A DNA stretch of 64,000 nucleotides from Novosphingobium terrae (GCF_017163935.1 NZ_JABVZR010000004.1:1-64000); one strand, 5' to 3'. Counted from the stretch's first letter, positions 51,902-61,317 are shown. Numbers and translations: made by a program. The notes: generated by a model from the sequence alone, not told the origin.

Positions 51902-54447
51902 GCGGCAACTCCAATTTTTGTGTAAACGCTACGGGTGGCGAGCCATTCCTTGACCCATCCATTGCCGTGGCTGCGTTCGAGCCCCTTGATGGTGGCTATC
52001 TCTTCCTTCGAGCTGGCGCCAACGAACGCCAGTGCAACAGGACCGAGTGCCAGCTCGAATAGGCGCCGACCATTTTCAGAAACTGCATAATACTGGCGCT
52101 TGGGAAGTGCCGTGCGCAAAATTTCGATCTGGCGCCGGTTGAGGCCAAGGCGCGAATAAAGTTTCTGAGCATCCTCGTTACCCGCCTCCGGGTTCGGCAG
52201 ATAAATTTTGGTTGCTGTGGACTCGACCAGCACATCCAAGATGCCCGAATTTGCAGCATCAGTGATGCTTTGCGTCGCCATAATGACGGCGCAGTTCGCC
52301 TTACGCAGAACCTTCAGCCATTCTCGGATCTTGTCTCGGAAAACGTCATTGCCCAACAACACCCATGCTTCATCAAGCACAATTGCGGCAGGCTGGCCCT
52401 TCAGAGCGCGCTCGATACGGCGGAACAGATACAGAAGGACCGGCAACGCATACTTTTCCCCGAGGCCCATCAGCTCCTCAACCTCAAAGGTGGTGAACTG
52501 GCTCAGGGAAAGGCCATCTTCTCGGGCATCCAGAAGATGCCCCATGGTCCCGCCAACACAATAAGGGGTCAGGGCATCGCGAACCGTTTGATCCTGCACC
52601 GCATGCGAAAAATCGGTCAGCATCTTTGCGCCCGTCTTATGCATGGAATCCAGCGCGTGCGCGATTTCCTTTCGCATAGCGGAGGTGACGACGACACCGT
52701 TCAGAGCAAGGATCGACTCAATCCATTCGGCAGCCCATGCCCTGTCGGAGGGCGTCCCAAGGAACTGCAGGGGGCAGAAGGCCAGCTTTTCCTCATCGCC
52801 GGCCACAGTGAAGTGCAGGCCGCCAACCGCCTTGCAAAGGGGATACATCGACATACCCTTGTCAAAAGCGAAAATGCTCATGTCCGGATACCGCCGCAAC
52901 TGTGCAGCCAGGATGCTCAGAAGGGTTGATTTGCCCGCACCCGTGGGTCCGAAAATCAGAGTGTGCCCAACGTCACGGACATGCAAATTGAGGTGGAACG
53001 GGGTCGAACCATGGGTGACGCATTCCATGAGCGCAGGCGAGTTTTCAGGATAGAATGGGCAAGGTGCAATCGCATTGCCCGTCCAGATCGAGGATGACGG
53101 CAGCAGATCAGAGAGATTGAGCGTGTTCATGATAGGCCGACGCACGTTCTCTACTCCGTGCCCCGGAAGGCTGCCCAAGTAGGCCTCCATCGCGTTCAGT
53201 TCTTCAACGCGAGAGACAAAGCCAAGGCTCATGATTTTACGCTCAAACTCACGAGTATCGCGCTCAAGCGCGTCGCGGTCTTCCCCCATTAGAACGACAA
53301 CACTGGTGTAATAGCCTTGCGCAACTAGGCCCGAGCTTACTTCTGCAATAGCCGTTTCCGCATCCTCGACCATCGCAACAGCATCCTGATTGATGCGCCC
53401 AGAATTGGTCTGAAACACCTGATCGAAGAAGCCGCGCATCTTCTGGCGCCATTTCTTGCGGAATTTATCAAGGTGCTGAACAGCTTCATGCGTGTCCATG
53501 AAGATAAAGCGCGTGTTCCAGCGATACTCACAACGCACTTCAGAAAGTGAATTGAGAATGCCGGGAGTGCTTTCAAGGGGAAAGCCTTCAATGGCCACGA
53601 CCTGGATGAAGTTGCGGCCGATCTTTGGCACGGTCCCCGTCCAGAGATCACGACCGCCAATAATGGCGTCCAAATACATGGGATTTGATGGCAGTGCGAT
53701 GGGCTGGTTCTCGCCCGTCACGCACCGCTGAATCCAGCGAAGCTGGTCATCGAAAAGCGTGTGCCCGTCTTCCTCGCCAGCGACCCGCACCCCCTTCAAC
53801 CGCGTGAGCTTGATCGCGGAGGACAGGCTATCTTCAAAATTCCGAACCTTGCGCTTGAACTCGGTCAGAATATCATAGGTGCGCTCGGTGTTGGTTTTGC
53901 GTTCGCGGTCATCATCGAACACCAACTCCTTGATTTTCTGTTCAGTGATCGAGGGCGGAAACCACGTCGCAGTCAGGACAAAAAAGCCCTCGTACATCGT
54001 GCCGAGCTGCTGAAAATATGCCCGGCGCTCATCGTCGATCGCTTGCGTAACCGGATCGGGGAAGTGCGATGCACCACGATCCGAGTACGCAACGCTGGAA
54101 CGGCGAACTGCGTCAACATGGATCATCCACCCGCTGCCCAAAGCCACGAAAGCCTGATTAATCCGGGCAGACAAAGCTTCCCGCTGCTCATTGGTGCTAC
54201 TCGCGGCGTCTTCTGCGCGGTAGATCCATGTGGCCATCAAGGAGCCGTTCTTGGCGAGAACCACGCCATCATCAACGAGCGCGGCATAGTTCAGCAAGTC
54301 CGCCAACCCGGCATGCTTGCCACGATGCTTGGCCAGCTTGTTGCGACGCGCCTGTTGCACAGCCGCCTGGGCAAGGAGAGCAATCAGGGTCAGGCCCGCA
54401 ATTGCGATGATAACCGCCAGAGAGGCCAGAGCGAGCGAGGGAGTCAT
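51898..54447 (-). CDS. trbE: TrbE, VirB4-type ATPase
   Basis: The 849-residue VirB4 ATPase has an N-terminal membrane helix and Walker A GPTGAGKST in the C-half. Walker B is AIVLDEAWVLLG, and IMATQSITDA is further downstream. A longer frame opens at 54642, but it would cover trbD. ATG 54447 overlaps the trbD stop (TAATG) and gives the conserved N-terminus with HRGKHAGLADLLNYAALVDDG. It drives pilus biogenesis and substrate transfer. Confidence 0.92.
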   Translation of the reverse strand: MTPSLALASLAVIIAIAGLTLIALLAQAAVQQARRNKLAKHRGKHAGLADLLNYAALVDDGVVLAKNGSLMATWIYRAEDAASSTNEQREALSARINQAFVALGSGWMIHVDAVRRSSVAYSDRGASHFPDPVTQAIDDERRAYFQQLGTMYEGFFVLTATWFPPSITEQKIKELVFDDDRERKTNTERTYDILTEFKRKVRNFEDSLSSAIKLTRLKGVRVAGEEDGHTLFDDQLRWIQRCVTGENQPIALPSNPMYLDAIIGGRDLWTGTVPKIGRNFIQVVAIEGFPLESTPGILNSLSEVRCEYRWNTRFIFMDTHEAVQHLDKFRKKWRQKMRGFFDQVFQTNSGRINQDAVAMVEDAETAIAEVSSGLVAQGYYTSVVVLMGEDRDALERDTREFERKIMSLGFVSRVEELNAMEAYLGSLPGHGVENVRRPIMNTLNLSDLLPSSSIWTGNAIAPCPFYPENSPALMECVTHGSTPFHLNLHVRDVGHTLIFGPTGAGKSTLLSILAAQLRRYPDMSIFAFDKGMSMYPLCKAVGGLHFTVAGDEEKLAFCPLQFLGTPSDRAWAAEWIESILALNGVVVTSAMRKEIAHALDSMHKTGAKMLTDFSHAVQDQTVRDALTPYCVGGTMGHLLDAREDGLSLSQFTTFEVEELMGLGEKYALPVLLYLFRRIERALKGQPAAIVLDEAWVLLGNDVFRDKIREWLKVLRKANCAVIMATQSITDAANSGILDVLVESTATKIYLPNPEAGNEDAQKLYSRLGLNRRQIEILRTALPKRQYYAVSENGRRLFELALGPVALAFVGASSKEEIATIKGLERSHGNGWVKEWLATRSVYTKIGVAA

Positions 54448-54779
54448 TACCGTTTCTTCCCCGGTTGACGATACTGTCGGCCCTGCCCTTCGGTGTTCAC
54501 GCGAAAGGGAGTGGAGCGGGCCGGGTAGTAGCTTTGGAAACGAAGGTGCCGGACGGCCACGAAACGCATGAGCGGATCGGCTTTGCCCATCTTCTGGGCA
54601 GCCCAAAGGCCTGCAAACCAGATAAATAGGCCAGCTAGCCACGCCTTAGGGGAGTCGATGGCCGGGCCAATCAAGGCACCGGCCAACAACCCACAGAGCA
54701 TCACGATTTCGCGGTCACCGCCCATCAGAAGGTTCGGGCGAACGCCCGAACGGCGAATGGCGATCGACCTGATTTTCAT
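54447..54779 (-). CDS. trbD: TrbD, VirB3-like membrane protein
   Basis: The 110-residue protein has a hydrophobic hairpin (about 28-68) and an N-terminal MKIRSIAIRRSGVRPNLLMGGDRE, a standard TrbD/VirB3 beginning. The C-terminal tail is basic. It works with VirB4/TrbE in pilus assembly. One base separates it from trbC. Confidence 0.88.
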   Translation of the reverse strand: MKIRSIAIRRSGVRPNLLMGGDREIVMLCGLLAGALIGPAIDSPKAWLAGLFIWFAGLWAAQKMGKADPLMRFVAVRHLRFQSYYPARSTPFRVNTEGQGRQYRQPGKKR

Positions 54780-54780
54780 G

Positions 54781-55164
54781 TTACTGCCCGTGGCTCGCGA
54801 CCGAAGCGACAGAGCTGATCATCGCCCCGCCACTCGAAATCGAGGACAGCATGGCATTGGCGCCGACCAGCAGGCTGACGACCAGCACCAGCATCATGAG
54901 GGTTCGGACGAAGCCGTTGAGATCCCCGCCCAGGACAAGCACACCGCCAGCAGCCACGATGCCGACAATCGCGAAGGCATAGGCAATCGGACCAGTTGCC
55001 GACTGGCGGATCTGCGTCAGGTAGGACTCATACGGCAGGCCGCCGCCCGAAGTCGATGCATAGGCACTATGGGGCCAGAGCATCGCAAGCAGAATGATGG
55101 CGGCCACCAGCGCCAGTTCAAGATATGCCGGGTTACGAACCTGGCTCAAACGCAGCGTATTCAT
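54781..55164 (-). CDS. trbC: TrbC, conjugative prepilin
   Basis: The 127-residue VirB2/TrbC-type prepilin has a long signal segment ([23 protein letters not shown]) and two further membrane helices (about 62-80 and 85-106). A tail rich in Ser/Gly would be removed before cyclisation by TraF. It lies after trbB, as in RP4. Confidence 0.87.
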   Translation of the reverse strand: MNTLRLSQVRNPAYLELALVAAIILLAMLWPHSAYASTSGGGLPYESYLTQIRQSATGPIAYAFAIVGIVAAGGVLVLGGDLNGFVRTLMMLVLVVSLLVGANAMLSSISSGGAMISSVASVASHGQ

Positions 55165-55173
55165 AATATGACC

Positions 55174-56142
55174 TCACAGTGATCGAAATTGGTAGGCTCC
55201 GCCCGCAAAGCCCTGAACTTCGAGGATGGATTGAATGCGCCGGCCTTGCTCCGGCGTGCGGGCGATGTGGACAATCAGGTGAACCGCTTCTGCAATGAGG
55301 GGTTCGATGGGGTGCGGCGCATCAGCGTGCATGCTGATGAGCATTTGAAGGCGGCTAAGACCCGCCTCTGCATTGTTCGCATGAAGCGTTGCAGCGCCGC
55401 CTTCGTGGCCAGTGTTCCAGGCCATGAGGAGATCCAGTGCTTCTGGCCCGCGAACTTCGCCAACAAGAATGCGATCAGGCCGCATTCTGAGCGTGGTCCT
55501 GAGAAGAGCCGTCATGTTAGCTGTAGCAGACGTATGAAAAAGCACGGAATTTCTTGCTGCACACTGGATTTCTCCAGTGTCCTCAATAATTACAAGGCGC
55601 TCTTCGGGATCTGTGGCCACCATTTCATTGATGATGGCATTGACGAGGGTAGTCTTCCCTGAGCCGGTGCCGCCAATGACTAGAATGTTCCGGTGGCGCT
55701 TGACCGCATCAATGATGATTGTGCGTTGGGCATCATTCATCACACCATTCGCAACGTATTGATCGAGCGTAAAAATGCTAACAGCTTTCTTACGGATCGC
55801 GAAGGATGGTTTGGAAACCAGAGGTGGGATCTGACCCGCGAAGCGGCTACCGTCCAAGGGCCACTCACATTCGAGAATAGCCTGATCTTGGGTAACGATC
55901 TTACCGTGATAACCGGCCACACCACGAAGAATTGACTCTGCCCGGTGCGCTTCAACCGAGCCAATCTCGGTCATCTTTTGCCCAAGGCGCTCCAACCAGA
56001 GCGATCCATCGGGGTTTAACATAACCTCAATAGTTGCTGGGTCATTGAGCGCGCTGAGGAGAAGTTCACCGCAGTCGCGGCGCAGCTTTTCGCATGCGCG
56101 CGACTTCATGCTGTCGGAGACTTCGGGAGTGGAGTTCGTCAC
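55174..56142 (-). CDS. trbB: TrbB, VirB11-type ATPase
   Basis: The 322-residue hexameric secretion ATPase has Walker [10 protein letters not shown] (about 158-166), Asp box [11 protein letters not shown], Walker [26 protein letters not shown] and His box [11 protein letters not shown]. It energises the mating channel. It is the first structural gene of the operon after the regulator trbA, with a 130-bp promoter-like gap. An internal ATG 11 codons on is a possible alternative start. Confidence 0.92.
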   Translation of the reverse strand: MTNSTPEVSDSMKSRACEKLRRDCGELLLSALNDPATIEVMLNPDGSLWLERLGQKMTEIGSVEAHRAESILRGVAGYHGKIVTQDQAILECEWPLDGSRFAGQIPPLVSKPSFAIRKKAVSIFTLDQYVANGVMNDAQRTIIIDAVKRHRNILVIGGTGSGKTTLVNAIINEMVATDPEERLVIIEDTGEIQCAARNSVLFHTSATANMTALLRTTLRMRPDRILVGEVRGPEALDLLMAWNTGHEGGAATLHANNAEAGLSRLQMLISMHADAPHPIEPLIAEAVHLIVHIARTPEQGRRIQSILEVQGFAGGAYQFRSL

Positions 56143-56274
56143 AGTTCGTTCCCAGCCCCCACCCTAACGGGGAGCTTTCGACTGCTTTACCGAACCGAAC
56201 GAACAAAAACAACTTATAAATCGAACCGGCGAGACGTAAAAATTCTCACCGGGCAGTTATGCCCTTTTTGGCGA

Positions 56275-56601
56275 TTATCCTTTCAGGCGGCTCTTTGCGG
56301 CAGCTTCCCAGACGCGAATTTGCGCCGCACAGAACTTATCGACCAAGGCGGTGACGATCTCGTAACCCTTGGGAGCCTGCTGTGCGCTCTCAGCGCTCAA
56401 CAGCTCAATCACAGAAACTCCGAGGGCTTCGGCAATCTTCTCGATCGTTTCGAGTGTCGGATTGCTTTTCAAATTGACGATCTCGGATACCACAGACTTG
56501 GAGATACCCGCTTCCTGAGCGAGGTCTTGCAGCCGCTTCCTTTGTGCCTTGAGAAGGCGTACAACGTTGAGGGCCAAGATATCCTTATTGGTCTGCGTCA
56601 T
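56275..56601 (-). CDS. trbA: TrbA-position helix-turn-helix regulator
   Basis: The 108-residue XRE-type regulator has an N-terminal HTH (LQDLAQEAGISKSVVSEIVNLKSNPTLETIEKIAEALGV, about 27-65) and a short C-terminal helical part. RP4 trbA lies in the same place and coordinates transfer and replication genes. ATG 56601 is chosen because an upstream extension to 56655 would read through the KorB-like operator. A TTGACA-like box lies on the minus strand at 56660-56665. Confidence 0.8.
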   Translation of the reverse strand: MTQTNKDILALNVVRLLKAQRKRLQDLAQEAGISKSVVSEIVNLKSNPTLETIEKIAEALGVSVIELLSAESAQQAPKGYEIVTALVDKFCAAQIRVWEAAAKSRLKG

Positions 56602-56619
56602 GGATGCCCGTTCAGAGTG

Positions 56620-56632
56620 TTTCGCCGCTAAA
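56620..56632. promoter_or_regulatory. KorB-like operator upstream of trbA
   Basis: TTTCGCCGCTAAA differs at one base from the KorB consensus and ends 18 bp before the trbA ATG, just after a candidate promoter. In RP4 the trbA-trbB region is also under KorB control. The 56633-56945 gap contains no gene. Confidence 0.65.
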
Positions 56633-56945
56633 CAGTCCGATGGCAAAACGGCCACCTGCTGTCAAAAAAATCCGTGGCGCATCTTCGCGAAAGTTCGCTT
56701 TCATGCAAGCCTCTTTACCATTAATTTAGATTAGTCGCAAAAGGTCCCGGACCGGGGAGCCTGCACTCACGACAGAGTGCGCCTTGACGGATATATCAAT
56801 CCCTCATTGCGTTGTGTTGCATTTATGTCCTATGGCCCTCGACCGATCCGGCCATTTCAACAGAGCGTGGCCGGATACAATCGAGATTCTGGGCTCTTAA
56901 CCCAGCTAAAGACGCAATCTATCCACCCGAGCCAGTGGAGTAATA

Positions 56946-57188
56946 ATGGGCGACACTTACACCAAACGGCTGAATTATAGCCGTAAATATGCCGGTGAAC
57001 GCCGACGCCAGTTGAAAGAGCAAGGCTTTACGATGATCACATTGGCGCTATCGCCCGCTGCGGTTCAAGCCGTCGATGCAGTCAAAAAGGGTGCGCGTCT
57101 AAAATCAAGAGAATCTGCCATCAACACGGTAATGTCCAGCCTCCCGGACGAGCATATCCAAGCAATCATCAAGAAATGTGACAAATAG
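56946..57188 (+). CDS. Small RHH-like protein between trbA and repA
   Basis: The 80-residue basic protein may adopt a ribbon-helix-helix-like fold: a strand (FTMITLALSPAAVQAVDAVKK) followed by a turn and helix (SRESAINTVMSSL). GGAG precedes the ATG. It converges on repA and could regulate replication or maintenance; this is an inference from position. Confidence 0.6.
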   Translation: MGDTYTKRLNYSRKYAGERRRQLKEQGFTMITLALSPAAVQAVDAVKKGARLKSRESAINTVMSSLPDEHIQAIIKKCDK

Positions 57189-57235
57189 GCAGCGAAGAAA
57201 CGCCGTCATGGTTATGGCGGCGGCAGGCACTCCTT

Positions 57236-58276
57236 TTACGGCCTGCCCCGCTTTTCAAAAACCTTTCGGCAGAAGCCAATAAAGGCAGCGTCAGGATCTC
57301 GCGGAGCTTCTGTCGCCCATTCTCGCCATTCTGCTTCCAGCACGTAAATGTCCCAGCCTTGCGCTGCCTCCCGTGCGGCCTGGTACGTGGAAGGCTTGAG
57401 AGCCGGGATCACGGTAAGATCGCTAGCCGGTTCGGGCTCCATCATTGTCCCACGGTTACGGAAAACGACCTTATCGCCATCGAAACCGACATGATAATCT
57501 GGCAAGTGATCCCCTTTCACCAGATCTGACACCAGACGCTTGAACTCTTTGAGGCGCGACCTGGAACCACATTTGTTGTGCAACAAGGGTAACCCGATTT
57601 CCCACCTCATTTGGCGCCCGCAATGCTTACGTGCGATTTCATAAATGCGGCGCTCGATAGGCTTGCGCAGCCGGAAGTAGTCCCGATGCAACGTGAGCAC
57701 TTCATCAGCACGGATTGCGTTAAAAACCCAATCAGAAAGTGTGATTTCACATGAAAGAAGCCTTCCATCCAAACCATTATGGCGCCTGATCGAAGATGAA
57801 TCAATCAAGCCGAACGTATCGGTTTGCTCCTCACTACCAGTACGAATATTTGTCGTAATCGTAGTACCTCTGATCCGCTCAATTGCTTCCTGAAGGGCTT
57901 CATAATCCTTCCCGGAGGTTCCTCTATTCGTAAAAACAAGAAGCTCGCGGCTGTTGATGCTAACCCGTTTTGAAACGGGTTCCCCCTTCCTGAGTTTGGC
58001 CATGAGCTGGCTAATGCAGTAGATCAGAATATCTTTGTCGTAGATGGTAGCCAGGCCCTTCACGCTGGGCGTCACTTGCAACCATTGCCCGTTATTTTCA
58101 TACCGGCGCATAGCCACATCAGGCTTCTTCGATAGCGAAAAAAATGGATGCTCCATCTCCTGCATCACATCTTTCAGGACGGCATCCGCCACATCGCAAA
58201 TGAACAAGTCATGCTGCGAGTGGCGCTCCGGCAGAAGCGGGGAGACATTGGCGAGATTCGTGGTTTCACACACCAT
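57236..58276 (-). CDS. repA: RepA, replication initiator (RPA type)
   Basis: The 346-residue initiator is of the RPA family found on alphaproteobacterial plasmids. It shows MEHPFFSLSKKPDVAMRRYEN and the central region IYDKDILIYCISQLMAKL. The C-terminal winged-helix region includes RIYEIARKHCGRQ. It binds the iterons upstream and opens oriV. The ATG at 58276 abuts the first iteron, so its first codons are read from iteron DNA, which suggests autoregulation. Confidence 0.9.
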   Translation of the reverse strand: MVCETTNLANVSPLLPERHSQHDLFICDVADAVLKDVMQEMEHPFFSLSKKPDVAMRRYENNGQWLQVTPSVKGLATIYDKDILIYCISQLMAKLRKGEPVSKRVSINSRELLVFTNRGTSGKDYEALQEAIERIRGTTITTNIRTGSEEQTDTFGLIDSSSIRRHNGLDGRLLSCEITLSDWVFNAIRADEVLTLHRDYFRLRKPIERRIYEIARKHCGRQMRWEIGLPLLHNKCGSRSRLKEFKRLVSDLVKGDHLPDYHVGFDGDKVVFRNRGTMMEPEPASDLTVIPALKPSTYQAAREAAQGWDIYVLEAEWREWATEAPRDPDAAFIGFCRKVFEKRGRP

Positions 58277-58648
58277 GGCTTCATAATCGTGGTTTCACAC
58301 ACCGCGTCAACCAAAATTCGTGGTATCACACACTCCGCCCGAACTTTTCGGGGTTTCACACACCGGGATGCCAGATTCGGGGTTTTACACACCATGCCAA
58401 GTTATTCGGGGTTTTACACACCGGCAGGCCGGATTCGGGGTTTTACACACCGCGCCAAGTTGTTCGTGGTTTCACCCACCTTATGCAGGGGGCCGAGGCA
58501 ACACTAGCCGCATGGCCAAGCATCACAGCGAGGTCGTTAGGCTGGAAAATTGCCTCCCTTTTAGGGTGAAAAGTGCCATTTAGGCCCTTCGTGGTATCAC
58601 ACACCGGCAACAGGGTTTTACACACTGGGGTTCGGGGTTTCACACACC
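58257..58648. repeat. oriV: oriV iterons
   Basis: Directly repeated 18-bp units of the type TTCGKGGTWTYACACACC start at 58257, 58286, 58317, 58347, 58376, 58405, 58434 and 58463, spaced 29-31 bp. Three more lie at 58588, 58609 and 58631. All point the same way. The spacing of nearly three helical turns places RepA on one DNA face. The first unit lies within the repA 5' end. Confidence 0.92.
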
Positions 58649-58693
58649 GGGCCCCCTGAAAAAGCCTATTATTTTCAGCGATATGTCGGAACG

Positions 58694-58702
58694 TTATCCA
58701 CA
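58694..58702. promoter_or_regulatory. DnaA box at oriV
   Basis: TTATCCACA is a perfect DnaA box 46 bp past the last iteron. An AT-richer stretch with TAACAC repeats and a CTCGCGCG/CGCGCGAG dyad (58734-58753) follows, the likely melting region. Confidence 0.8.
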
Positions 58703-58960
58703 GCGTAACACGATTCTAACACAAGATTAACACCTCGCGCGTGCGCGCGCGAGAACGGGCATTTCTTGTACTTTCAAAACGGTTTAGCTTGCAGCGAGAG
58801 AATCGCGCCTAGGGAATGCACCCTCAGAAGGCTTATCAGTGGGTCTGAGGGCAACGGTGGGGCTACTACCCATCAGACGCGCTAGAGGAGGGTTGATCTC
58901 TCACAAGCATAAGCGTCGGTTTCCTATCGCTTTTCCCGCCAAGGCAGAGGATTTGATTTG

Positions 58961-58973
58961 TTCAGCCGCTAAA
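58961..58973. promoter_or_regulatory. KorB-type operator before the kleE-like gene
   Basis: TTCAGCCGCTAAA has one mismatch to the KorB consensus. It is about 120 bp upstream of the gene at 59082 and about 50 bp upstream of a TTGACA box (59025-59030). Confidence 0.6.
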
Positions 58974-59024
58974 CGTTTATGTCCTATTCCAGCCTGTCCA
59001 ATGCGCTCAAAAACAACTTTTGCG

Positions 59025-59052
59025 TTGACACTAGGCGAGGGTTTGTTAGAGT
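59025..59052 (+). promoter_or_regulatory. Candidate sigma-70-type promoter
   Basis: TTGACA at 59025-59030 and TAGAGT at 59047-59052 are spaced 16 bp. The predicted start of transcription leaves about 25 bases before the ATG at 59082. Confidence 0.5.
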
Positions 59053-59081
59053 TCGATATACCCAATCATCGAGTAAGCCCC

Positions 59082-59360
59082 ATGCTAGCCGGATTGAAAA
59101 ACACCCAGAGCCAACGCTCCAGCCCTCAACAAAGACCGCTGCGGTTTGCGCTCGACCTCCTTTGGGCTGGCACGGTTTTGACTTGGCCTGTGATGCGTTT
59201 CATCTGGCCTCTCTATGGCGTTTGGAGGCTGTTCGCTTGGATGTGGTATTCCGCTGATCCGACCCGACACGAAGGGCTCCGGTTTCTTGGATTTTTCCTC
59301 TTTTACGCGTTTCTTCAGTGGTTTGGTGCCTATTACAAGCCAGTCCACTTCAAGCGCTGA
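59082..59360 (+). CDS. KleE-like small membrane protein
   Basis: The 92-residue protein has two hydrophobic stretches (TVLTWPVMRFIWPLYGVWRL and FLGFFLFYAFLQWFGAYYK). The pattern WPxxRxI...RxxxWxYxxDPTxHxGxxF resembles KleE of IncP plasmids, a KorB-controlled stable-inheritance protein in the same neighbourhood as incC and korB. The frame is open from 58839, with an ATG at 59001; 59082 is preferred because of the promoter at 59025. The relation to KleE is by memory of the pattern and needs alignment. Confidence 0.55.
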   Translation: MLAGLKNTQSQRSSPQQRPLRFALDLLWAGTVLTWPVMRFIWPLYGVWRLFAWMWYSADPTRHEGLRFLGFFLFYAFLQWFGAYYKPVHFKR

Positions 59361-59526
59361 TCAACCGCTTAGCCGCAATGGTTTGTTTGTCTGGCAATCA
59401 ACCGGTTCCGAATGCCGTGACCGGGCATCGCGCACACGCATCTGAGCGCATCTCAGCTACGCATCCGACACCGTGATGACCGTGCTGGGCTTCGCCCTAC
59501 TCATAGCCCTTTAGGAAATCACATAT

Positions 59527-59541
59527 CGCTATGAAATAGCG
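59527..59541. promoter_or_regulatory. Dyad upstream of incC
   Basis: CGCTAT-GAA-ATAGCG is a 6-bp perfect dyad 20 bp before the incC ATG. It is a candidate operator for autoregulation of the partition operon. It does not match the KorB or KorA consensus. Confidence 0.45.
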
Positions 59542-59561
59542 GTGTTTTTGGGAAATTAGTG

Positions 59562-60308
59562 ATGAAAACTCTTGTGATCGCTAATCAGAAGGGAGGGGTT
59601 GGGAAAACCGCCACCTTCGTTCACCTCGTCTTTGATTACGCTGCGCGTGGCCTGAAAATTGCGGCCATCGACCTCGACACACAAGGCAACGCCAGCTTCA
59701 CGCTTGCAGCACACAAAACTGGTGTTTTGTCTTCAGACCTTTATCTGAAGCCCAGCATTGATGCTTTGATCCCAACGGATAACGTGGCGCTCGTTGAAGC
59801 AGATCCAAGTCTGGCCGAGATTGAGCGCTTGCCGCTTGCAGATGGAATCAAAGCCCTTCGGCAGAAAATCACGGCAATGGAAGAGGCTGGTTTCGATCTC
59901 TGCCTCATCGATACCGCGCCTAGCTTGGGAGTGGCGATGGCCAGCGCACTGGCCGTCGCAGACTTCGTGGTATCACCCATCGAGCTGGAAGTTTACAGCT
60001 TCCAGGGTATCACCTCACTTGTCACGACCATTACAAACATCCGCGACAACGTTAATCCCAACCTTAACTGGCTCGGCATGATCCCGGCCAAGTACGATGC
60101 CCGAAATCCAAGGCATCGCAACAACCTCGCCACGTTGCGGGAAAGCTATCCAAGCCTTGTCCTCAACCCGGTAGGCAATCGCAGCTCGATCGCGGAGGCT
60201 CTGGAAACATCAAAGCCAGTTTGGGCCATCCAGAGGACAGCTGCCCGAAAGGCCGCGCAGGAAGTGCGCGCAGTAAATCAGCAAATTTTTGATATGATGG
60301 TGGAGTAA
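59562..60308 (+). CDS. incC: IncC, ParA-type partition ATPase
   Basis: The 248-residue ParA ATPase is the short form without an N-terminal HTH, like IncC2. It has the deviant Walker A KGGVGKT near the N-terminus, AIDLDTQGNA as A' motif and DLCLIDTAPSLG as B motif. It pairs with KorB to position plasmid copies. ATG 59562 follows GTG by one codon. The korB start lies seven bases past the stop. Confidence 0.92.
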   Translation: MKTLVIANQKGGVGKTATFVHLVFDYAARGLKIAAIDLDTQGNASFTLAAHKTGVLSSDLYLKPSIDALIPTDNVALVEADPSLAEIERLPLADGIKALRQKITAMEEAGFDLCLIDTAPSLGVAMASALAVADFVVSPIELEVYSFQGITSLVTTITNIRDNVNPNLNWLGMIPAKYDARNPRHRNNLATLRESYPSLVLNPVGNRSSIAEALETSKPVWAIQRTAARKAAQEVRAVNQQIFDMMVE

Positions 60309-60314
60309 GTAGCC

Positions 60315-61295
60315 ATGGCCCCGAAAAACACACCGGCTGCTCAGGCTAAGCCGGCTCTTGCCGGTATGGGTGATCTTTCGTCTCTCCTGGCAAAGCCAAA
60401 GGGCCCCGCGACTGACGCGGGTAGCCCACGGGAAATGTCGGTAAAGGACATTGAGGAAGATCCTGATCAGCCTCGCGTCACCTTTGACCAGGAGGCGTTG
60501 GACGAACTTGCGGAAACCATCCGCGATCGTGGTGTGAAAACGCCGATTTCCGTTCGCCCCCATCCTGATCGGCAAGGGGCATACATCATCAATCATGGTG
60601 CGCGGCGTTACCGCGCCTCCATCATTGCGGGCAAAACCACGATCCCGGCGTTTATCGACGCGGATTACAACAGCACAGACCAGGTGGTTGAGAACCTACA
60701 GCGCGAGGCGTTGTCGGCGCGCGAAGTTGCTGACTTCATTGGTCGAGAGCTGTCCTCCGGACGGAAGCAGGCGGACATTGCTCGTGCCCTTGGGAAAAGC
60801 CGAGGCTGGGTGAGCCAACACGCTACCCTGCTCGATCTCCCCGACGCGATCGCAGTCCTCTTTAACTCTGGCGGATTGTCGGACGTTGCGCTGATCAATG
60901 AAATTTGCGTTCTACATCGGGATTACGCGGATGATGTGGAGGAATGGCTGAATGCTCCCTCCACAATCATTACCCGCGAAAGCTTCCGCATTCTTCGTTC
61001 GATGCTGCGGGATGAGGGATCGGCGGCTAAGGAAGAGCAACCGGAATCCGGTAAGGCATCCAAGGATAAGGGCAAGGCCTCTAAGGAGGCCGAGAGTGCT
61101 AGTTCGGTTGATAGCGACCCTTCAAAGATCAAAAAAGCTATCGTGGCTATCAGCTATGATGGCAGGAACGGGCGGCTCATTCTGAACAAGCGTCCGAGCG
61201 ATGAAGGTCGATTTTGGATTAAATGCGATGATGATGGTGAAGAGATCGACGTATCAGCCGATCAAATCATTCTTCTTAGCTTAATCGAAGGGTAA
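60315..61295 (+). CDS. korB: KorB, ParB-type partition protein and global repressor
   Basis: The 326-residue protein has the ParB CTPase motifs (DEDPDQPRVTFDQEAL-like start; NHGARRYRAS) and an HTH region (REVADFIGRELSSGRKQADIARALGKSRGWVSQH). An acidic/Ser/Lys linker (235-270) and a C-terminal SH3-like KorB domain (VAISYDGRNGRLILNKRPSD) follow. IncP KorB both partitions and represses promoters by binding TTTAGCSGCTAAA; matching sites occur across the window. A terminator follows the stop. Confidence 0.92.
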   Translation: MAPKNTPAAQAKPALAGMGDLSSLLAKPKGPATDAGSPREMSVKDIEEDPDQPRVTFDQEALDELAETIRDRGVKTPISVRPHPDRQGAYIINHGARRYRASIIAGKTTIPAFIDADYNSTDQVVENLQREALSAREVADFIGRELSSGRKQADIARALGKSRGWVSQHATLLDLPDAIAVLFNSGGLSDVALINEICVLHRDYADDVEEWLNAPSTIITRESFRILRSMLRDEGSAAKEEQPESGKASKDKGKASKEAESASSVDSDPSKIKKAIVAISYDGRNGRLILNKRPSDEGRFWIKCDDDGEEIDVSADQIILLSLIEG

Positions 61296-61317
61296 TATCC
61301 TTCTAAGATGATTATCG

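Noticed and set aside
58257..58648. Regular direct repeats that could look like a CRISPR array
   Set aside because: Repeats are only 18 bp with about 11-bp spacers of similar sequence, lie next to repA with a DnaA box, and no cas gene is present. They are origin iterons.
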